From Paenibacillaceae bacterium (GTDB taxonomy: Bacteria > Bacillota > Bacilli > Paenibacillales > YIM-B00363), in contig JAGWXQ010000022.1 in NCBI GenBank assembly GCA_018969805.1, positions 1 through 10,922 on the forward strand: DNA of 10,922 bases, in the 5' to 3' direction. Both the position numbers and the translations under genes were made by a program. Position 1 is the stretch's first letter. The number at the start of each line of letters is the position of its first letter. Below are positions 7,342 through 10,922 of this stretch, in pieces. The notes beneath the pieces were generated by a model, which worked only from the letters and a program-made list of their open reading frames with translations, made no database searches and was not told where the DNA came from.

Positions 7342-7847
7342 TGTGCACCACCTTTTTGCTTTTGGCCGATGACAATCGCCCCGATCAGCGCGACCGTAAG
7401 CAGCACCGAAACGATTTCGAGTGCGAGGGCATATCGTCCGAACAACAACACGCCGACATCGCGCACCGCAAACTCAAGCGCATCGGTCGGGGTCCCATTC
7501 GTCGTCCGCTCCAACAACACCGCCCAAATAATCCCCCCAAACGCACCACAACCGACCAACGCCGCCAACGCACGCCACGTCGGTGTACGCGGTTTGTGTG
7601 TGTGCGAGGGGGTAAGCATGAGCGCGAAGACGATGACGATCGACACTGCTCCGGCGTACACGAGCACTTGTATTCCTGCGATGAGTTCTGCCCCAAGCAA
7701 TACAAACAGTCCCGCCATCCCCAAAAATGACAACGCCAACGCGACAACACGATGCACGATGACACCCGAACCCAAAAACGTCAACACCCCAAATACAATA
7801 GCCGATGCCAAGACGACAAAGGCGATAAAATCACCGCTCAGAGCCAT
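7338..7847 (-). CDS. nuoJ: NADH-quinone oxidoreductase subunit J (membrane subunit ND6)
   Basis: This 169-residue membrane protein fits NuoJ, whose third helix carries the pi-bulge implicated in coupling quinone chemistry to proton movement. By eye there are five hydrophobic segments, at about residues 7-25, 33-52, 55-78, 92-112 and 142-161. The conserved helix-3 stretch reads ELIAGIQVLVYAGAVSIVIV (53-72), with Tyr64 and Gly66 in the expected places. The last helix, ALEIVSVLLTVALIGAIVI (142-160), is also typical. The open frame extends upstream to 7973, but the ATG at 7847 is preferred because AAAGGAGG lies 8 bases before it and the upstream residues are polar and unlike NuoJ. This start lies inside nuoI (17-base overlap), and the TGA stop overlaps the nuoK ATG by 4 bases. 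Confidence 0.95.
   Translation of the reverse strand: MALSGDFIAFVVLASAIVFGVLTFLGSGVIVHRVVALALSFLGMAGLFVLLGAELIAGIQVLVYAGAVSIVIVFALMLTPSHTHKPRTPTWRALAALVGCGAFGGIIWAVLLERTTNGTPTDALEFAVRDVGVLLFGRYALALEIVSVLLTVALIGAIVIGQKQKGGAQ
7348..7356 (-). promoter_or_regulatory. Ribosome binding site of nuoK
   Basis: AAAAGGTGG on the coding strand is 6 bases before the nuoK ATG at 7341, within the nuoJ 3' end. It favours this start over Met5 of the same protein. Confidence 0.7.
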
Positions 7848-8298
7848 TGTCTTTGCCTCCTTTAGCGGCGGGCGATAAGTTGGTGCTGTTTTCACTGCGA
7901 ATGTGCGTATTGTTTGCGTACAACCACTCTTTGTCTTTGTACAGCTCGTCTCTGCTGTAGGCAGCGAGCTCAAAATTGTTCGTCATGACGATCGCCTCGG
8001 TCGGACACACTTCTGTGCACAAGTCGCACAAAATGCATATTTCAAAATTGACATTGAACGTGTCGATCACTTTGTTTTTTTTCAATGGATCAGGATTGGG
8101 CTTCCCCGTCAACGTAATGCAATCGGTCGGACAAATGCGCACGCACTGATTGCATACGATGCACAAATCCGGCTCAAAATACTGCACCCCACGAAACCGA
8201 TCCGGCATATCGATCGGAACATCCGGATACGCAGAAGTTACTTTTGGAGCAAACATGTGCTTCATCGTTACTCCAAGCCCTTTGGCGATGCCTTTCAT
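7831..8298 (-). CDS. nuoI: NADH-quinone oxidoreductase subunit I (2x[4Fe-4S] ferredoxin-like)
   Basis: This 155-residue iron-sulfur subunit passes electrons along the peripheral arm toward cluster N2 in NuoB. Two CxxCxxCxxxCP motifs are visible: Cys46, 49, 52 and 56 (CIVCNQCVRICP) and Cys88, 91, 94 and 98 (CILCDLCTEVCP). By family precedent the fourth ligand is swapped between motifs, giving clusters N6a and N6b. An additional Cys60 after the first motif is not a predicted ligand. The ferredoxin fold is followed by the YSRDELY stretch (114-120) seen in bacillar NuoI and a polar tail (about 131-155) whose last codons overlap nuoJ by 17 bases. The start has a near-perfect AAGGAGGTG 8 bases upstream that itself contains the nuoH stop. 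Complete, with no missing ligands. Confidence 0.97.
   Translation of the reverse strand: MKGIAKGLGVTMKHMFAPKVTSAYPDVPIDMPDRFRGVQYFEPDLCIVCNQCVRICPTDCITLTGKPNPDPLKKNKVIDTFNVNFEICILCDLCTEVCPTEAIVMTNNFELAAYSRDELYKDKEWLYANNTHIRSENSTNLSPAAKGGKDNGSER
7856..7863 (-). promoter_or_regulatory. Ribosome binding site that decides the nuoJ start
   Basis: AAAGGAGG on the coding strand lies 8 bases before the ATG at 7847, inside the nuoI coding region. It supports this ATG over Met codons further upstream in the same open frame and implies a 17-base nuoI-nuoJ overlap. Confidence 0.85.
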
Positions 8299-8306
8299 CT
8301 ATACCA

Positions 8307-8316
8307 CACCTCCTTA
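8307..8316 (-). promoter_or_regulatory. Ribosome binding site of nuoI, overlapping the nuoH stop
   Basis: The coding strand reads TAAGGAGGTG: a near-perfect Shine-Dalgarno, 8 bases before the nuoI ATG, whose first three bases are the nuoH stop codon. This layout lets terminating ribosomes pass directly to nuoI and fixes the nuoI start. Confidence 0.85.
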
Positions 8317-9291
8317 GCGAATGATCGACTGCACGATCGCCGTAACAACGATGTCGAGTAGCGCGATCGGAAGCAACACCGTCCATGCAAAACCCATAAG
8401 CTGATCGACGCGCAACCGCGGCAACGTCGCCCGAATCCAAAACAAGAAAAACACGACACCCACAAACTTGAGCACAAACCAAACGACACCCGGCACAACA
8501 TCGAGCGCAGGATGCGGGGCATGCCATCCCCCCAAAAACAACACCGTCGTCATCGCCGCCATTGCAAACACGTACATATATTCCGCAAGCATAAAAAACG
8601 CAAATCGAAAACCACTATACTCCACATGGTACCCTGCCACAAGCTCCGATTCTGCCTCTGGCAAATCAAACGGCGTGCGATTGAGTTCGGCGACGGAGGC
8701 GATCAAAAACACCCCAAACGCGAAAAACTGTGGCACGATGTACCAATGCCAAAATCCACCCGCTTGCTCTTGGACGATGTCGCCGAGCCGCAAACTTCCC
8801 GCGAGCATAACGACAGGCACGACGGACAGCAATAACGGAACTTCATACGAAATCATTTGCGCCGCTGCGCGCATGCCCCCAAGCAACGCGTACTTGTTGT
8901 TGGACGCCCATCCTCCAAGCACAATGCCCAATGTCGAAATGCTGCTCACCGCAAGGACATACAGCAAGCCGATCGTGATATCGGCAAGCAACAAATGCTC
9001 CGAAAATGGCAACGCCGCAATTACGGTAAACGACGGCACAAATGCAACAATCGGCGCAAGCAAAAACATCGTTCGGTCGGCTTTATGCGGGACGATGTCT
9101 TCTTTTAAGAGCAATTTAAGTACGTCGGCAACCGTCTGCAACAACCCCCACGGACCGACCCGATTGGGCCCAATGCGCAGCTGCATCCAGCCGAGTACTT
9201 TGCGTTCCGCATAAATCGCGTACGTGACAAACCCGAGCGTAATGCCCATCATGACTGCAGCCGTCGTCATCGCAGACACAAACATGCTCAT
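8314..9291 (-). CDS. nuoH: NADH-quinone oxidoreductase subunit H (membrane subunit ND1)
   Basis: This 325-residue membrane subunit joins the peripheral arm to the membrane arm and forms the mouth of the quinone tunnel; the family has eight transmembrane helices. The sequence shows the ERKVLGWMQLRIGPNRVGP motif (residues 29-47), GGWASNNKYALLGGMR (126-141), the acidic loop AELNRTPFDLPEAESELV (201-218) followed by HVEYSG (222-227), and the WIRATLPRLRVDQLM segment (285-299). The reading frame stays open upstream to 9456, but the start at 9291 is chosen because GGGAGGT lies 6 bases before it, because it makes an ATGA overlap with the nuoD stop, and because residues encoded further upstream do not resemble NuoH. 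A second Met two codons later is a weaker alternative. The TAA stop is embedded in the ribosome site of nuoI. Confidence 0.97.
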   Translation of the reverse strand: MSMFVSAMTTAAVMMGITLGFVTYAIYAERKVLGWMQLRIGPNRVGPWGLLQTVADVLKLLLKEDIVPHKADRTMFLLAPIVAFVPSFTVIAALPFSEHLLLADITIGLLYVLAVSSISTLGIVLGGWASNNKYALLGGMRAAAQMISYEVPLLLSVVPVVMLAGSLRLGDIVQEQAGGFWHWYIVPQFFAFGVFLIASVAELNRTPFDLPEAESELVAGYHVEYSGFRFAFFMLAEYMYVFAMAAMTTVLFLGGWHAPHPALDVVPGVVWFVLKFVGVVFFLFWIRATLPRLRVDQLMGFAWTVLLPIALLDIVVTAIVQSIIR

Positions 9292-10388
9292 CCGTCTACC
9301 TCCCCCACAACGATGTCGATCGCTCCGAGTATCGTTACGAGATTTGTCATCGACTCCCCGATGAGCAGTTTGGGCAATATTTGTAAATTCACAAACGACG
9401 GACGACGAAACTTCAACCGATACGGCCGATCTTTTCCTTTGGATACGATCGTGCACCCAATTTCCCCACGCGGAGATTCAATCGATGCCGTCACTTCCCC
9501 TTCCGGAGGACGCACGACGCGTGGCACTTTGCCCATAATCGGTCCATCAGGAACGACATCGAGCGCTTGCTCAAGAATGTTCAGCGACTCATGTATTTCG
9601 GCGATGCGCACACAGTACCGCGCATAACAATCGCCACTGTGCGCAATAGGGACGCGGAACGAAAAACGATCATACAAACTATACGGATGGTGCGTGCGCA
9701 CATCATATGGCACTCCCGTACAACGCAAGTTTGCCCCGCTCAGTCCGTATGCGATCGCCGTCTGCGCATCGTACGTGCCAATTCCTTTCATGCGCGCCAA
9801 AAAAATTTCATTCCCCGATACGAGCGCATCGTACTGCGCCATCTGCGCACGCATCGTTGGAACGAACGCGCGCACGCGATCGAGCCACCCTTCAGGCGCA
9901 TCCCACTTGACACCCCCGATGCGCATATAAAAATACGTCAGCCGCGCTCCACAAAGCTCGTTGAACAAATGAATAATGCGCTCGCGGTCCCGAAATGCAT
10001 ACAAAAAAGGACTCATCGCCCCGATGTCGAGCAAGTACGTCCCCCACCATACGAGGTGTGATGCAATGCGTTGCAATTCCATAACAATTAAGCGCAAAAA
10101 CTCAGCCCGCTCTGGCACTTCCAGCTGCATGAGCTTCTCAACAGTATGACACAGTACATAATTGTTTGTCATCGCGGATACGTAGTCCATCCGATCGGTG
10201 TACGGAATAATTTGTGTGTACGTCAATTGCTCCGCAAGCTTTTCTGTGCCACGGTGCAAATACCCCATTACCGGTGTTGCATTGACGATTGTCTCACCAT
10301 CAATCGTGACGACGATGCGAAACACCCCATGCGTACTCGGATGTTGTGGTCCGACGTTGAGCAGCAATTGTTCTGTTCGTATCGCCAT
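9288..10388 (-). CDS. nuoD: NADH-quinone oxidoreductase subunit D (49-kDa subunit)
   Basis: This 366-residue protein matches the 49-kDa subunit, which with NuoB lines the quinone-reduction chamber. The N-terminal motif GPQHPSTHGVFR is at residues 13-24 and MGYLHRGTEKLAE at 41-53. His20 and Tyr69, 49 residues apart, correspond by motif and spacing to the quinone-binding His and Tyr of the Thermus subunit (His38 and Tyr87); Tyr69 sits in the TDRMDY stretch at 64-69. The C-terminal region has the usual PRGEIG (residues 299-304) and RLKFRRPSFVNLQ (323-335) segments and ends VVGEVDG. There is no N-terminal extension and no fusion to NuoC. The ATG is preceded by AGAGGTG 5 bases upstream, inside the nuoC 3' end. 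The TGA stop overlaps the nuoH ATG by 4 bases. No nuoE, nuoF or nuoG follows; the next gene is nuoH. Confidence 0.97.
   Translation of the reverse strand: MAIRTEQLLLNVGPQHPSTHGVFRIVVTIDGETIVNATPVMGYLHRGTEKLAEQLTYTQIIPYTDRMDYVSAMTNNYVLCHTVEKLMQLEVPERAEFLRLIVMELQRIASHLVWWGTYLLDIGAMSPFLYAFRDRERIIHLFNELCGARLTYFYMRIGGVKWDAPEGWLDRVRAFVPTMRAQMAQYDALVSGNEIFLARMKGIGTYDAQTAIAYGLSGANLRCTGVPYDVRTHHPYSLYDRFSFRVPIAHSGDCYARYCVRIAEIHESLNILEQALDVVPDGPIMGKVPRVVRPPEGEVTASIESPRGEIGCTIVSKGKDRPYRLKFRRPSFVNLQILPKLLIGESMTNLVTILGAIDIVVGEVDG
9298..9306 (-). promoter_or_regulatory. Ribosome binding site that decides the nuoH start
   Basis: GGGGGAGGT on the coding strand, 6 bases before the ATG at 9291, lies within the last codons of nuoD. 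It favours 9291 over the in-frame Met two codons downstream (spacing 12) and over the long upstream extension of the frame. Confidence 0.82.
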
Positions 10389-10390
10389 CG

Positions 10391-10837
10391 CTACACCTCT
10401 GGATCGTATGGTTCATAATTTTTTCGCAACGGGTGCCCAACCCATTCATCGGGCATCATGATGCGCGTCAAATTTGGATGGCCTTGAAAGTGCACACCGA
10501 GCAAATCATAGCTCTCGCGCTCACCCCAGTCAAAACCTGGATACAACGGCGTAAGCGACGGCACTCCGTAGTCCGGAGCATGCGCATGGACGACGAGCTT
10601 TGCAGTCCGTCCCGTACGGACGTCCGACACGAGATACGAAACGGAAATATGCGTCTCCCAGTCCACCGCCGCGACATCGCGCGCATACGCCAAACCAAGC
10701 GCATCGCGCAGCAACTGTGCCACAGCATACACCCGCTCGCACGGCACGATCACGGTCGGAATGCCGTCAGGCGCATTGACGACAACATCTTCATCGGGCA
10801 ACGCCTGCTTGAGCGCATCGATCCACCGCTCGTCCAT
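10391..10837 (-). CDS. nuoC: NADH-quinone oxidoreductase subunit C (30-kDa subunit family)
   Basis: This 148-residue protein is the 30-kDa-type subunit of complex I, a scaffold in the peripheral arm that packs against NuoD and binds no cofactor. The family signature runs from residue 106 to 127: ERESYDLLGV, then HPNLTRI, followed by HPLRKNYEP near the C-terminus (residues 135-143). The N-terminal half (1-60) is short for the family, consistent with the compact NuoC of Gram-positive bacteria, and it is a stand-alone NuoC, not the NuoCD fusion of enterics. The ATG at 10837 directly follows the nuoB stop; only a weak GGGTGA element lies 5 bases upstream, so initiation probably relies on coupling to nuoB. 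The TAG stop lies 2 bases before nuoD. Identity is firm; the exact start is likely but no strong ribosome site supports it. Confidence 0.95.
   Translation of the reverse strand: MDERWIDALKQALPDEDVVVNAPDGIPTVIVPCERVYAVAQLLRDALGLAYARDVAAVDWETHISVSYLVSDVRTGRTAKLVVHAHAPDYGVPSLTPLYPGFDWGERESYDLLGVHFQGHPNLTRIMMPDEWVGHPLRKNYEPYDPEV
10394..10400 (-). promoter_or_regulatory. Ribosome binding site of nuoD
   Basis: AGAGGTG on the coding strand lies 5 bases before the nuoD ATG, just ahead of the nuoC TAG stop. Confidence 0.7.
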
Positions 10838-10922
10838 TTACGTCACCCGCTTCCCTGTCCGCGCTTCCGTGCGGATTTTTTCTTGTAGTTTGTTTATTCC
10901 ATAAATGAGTGCCGCCGGATTG
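10838..10922 (-). CDS. nuoB: NADH-quinone oxidoreductase subunit B, C-terminal end (partial)
   Basis: Only the last 28 codons plus the TAA stop (10840-10838) lie in the window; the 5' part is off the right edge. The visible tail begins NPAALIYGINKLQEKI and ends GKRVT, matching the end of NuoB, where the family reads CPP-x-P-x-AL-x-x-GI-x-x-LQ-x-K-I. NuoB is the peripheral-arm subunit that holds the terminal [4Fe-4S] cluster N2, the direct electron donor to quinone; its cluster cysteines lie upstream and cannot be checked here. The stop codon abuts the nuoC start (TAAATG on the coding strand), so the two are presumably translationally coupled. The frame has no in-frame stop up to the window edge. 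Identity rests on a short but distinctive tail plus operon position. Confidence 0.9.
   Translation of the reverse strand, partial: NPAALIYGINKLQEKIRTEARTGKRVT

Noticed and set aside
6901..7878. Long open frame on the plus strand (about 325 codons) opposite nuoJ, nuoK and the start of nuoL
   Set aside because: Its product is low-complexity (Thr, Asn, Ala and Pro rich), it has no ribosome site worth noting and it mirrors three well-identified genes. It is an antisense shadow.
8468..9214. Plus-strand open frame of about 248 codons opposite nuoH
   Set aside because: Same reasons: an antisense shadow of a conserved membrane gene, Ser/Thr/Asn-rich, with no family resemblance.

Overview
The window is almost entirely one minus-strand transcription unit: the distal part of a respiratory complex I (type-1 NADH dehydrogenase, Nuo) operon, followed by a secreted subtilase. 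Read in the direction of transcription (from high to low coordinates) the order is nuoB (last 28 codons only, cut by the window edge), nuoC, nuoD, nuoH, nuoI, nuoJ, nuoK, nuoL, nuoM, nuoN, then a 683-residue subtilisin-family (S8) protease precursor that ends 10 bases before the other window edge. Genes overlap by 4-17 bases or lie 0-15 bases apart, except for a 52-base gap before the protease. Nearly every start has a good Shine-Dalgarno sequence. I see no RNA genes, insertion sequences, CRISPR arrays, integrase or obvious terminator.

The likely host is a Bacillales-type Firmicute, perhaps a thermophilic or moderate-GC bacillus. The reasons are the strong AGGAGG-type ribosome sites, nuoD followed directly by nuoH with no nuoEFG between them, a 366-residue NuoD, and a NuoM carrying the HTWMLRVH form of the proton-channel loop that I recall from bacilli. 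The species cannot be named from this window. The hexamer CGATCG is strikingly frequent (25 by hand count), which may be a useful lineage signature.

Functionally, NuoB, C, D and I form the quinone-reducing connecting module: NuoI carries two [4Fe-4S] clusters and NuoD supplies the quinone-site His and Tyr. NuoH, J, K, L, M and N form the membrane arm that couples quinone reduction to proton pumping. The key membrane Lys and Glu residues are present in K, L, M and N, so the pump looks functional. The NADH-oxidising module is not encoded between nuoD and nuoH, so the electron donor is an open question, as it is for related Firmicute operons.

The least ordinary part is the 3' end. The protease has a Sec signal peptide, an intact Asp/His/Ser triad, no room for a classical I9 propeptide, an Ala where subtilases usually have the substrate-binding Ser of the SLG motif, and three tandem PPC-like C-terminal domains. 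Its place directly behind nuoN is unusual. I found no convincing wholly new system; the findings are specific oddities in an otherwise orthodox operon.
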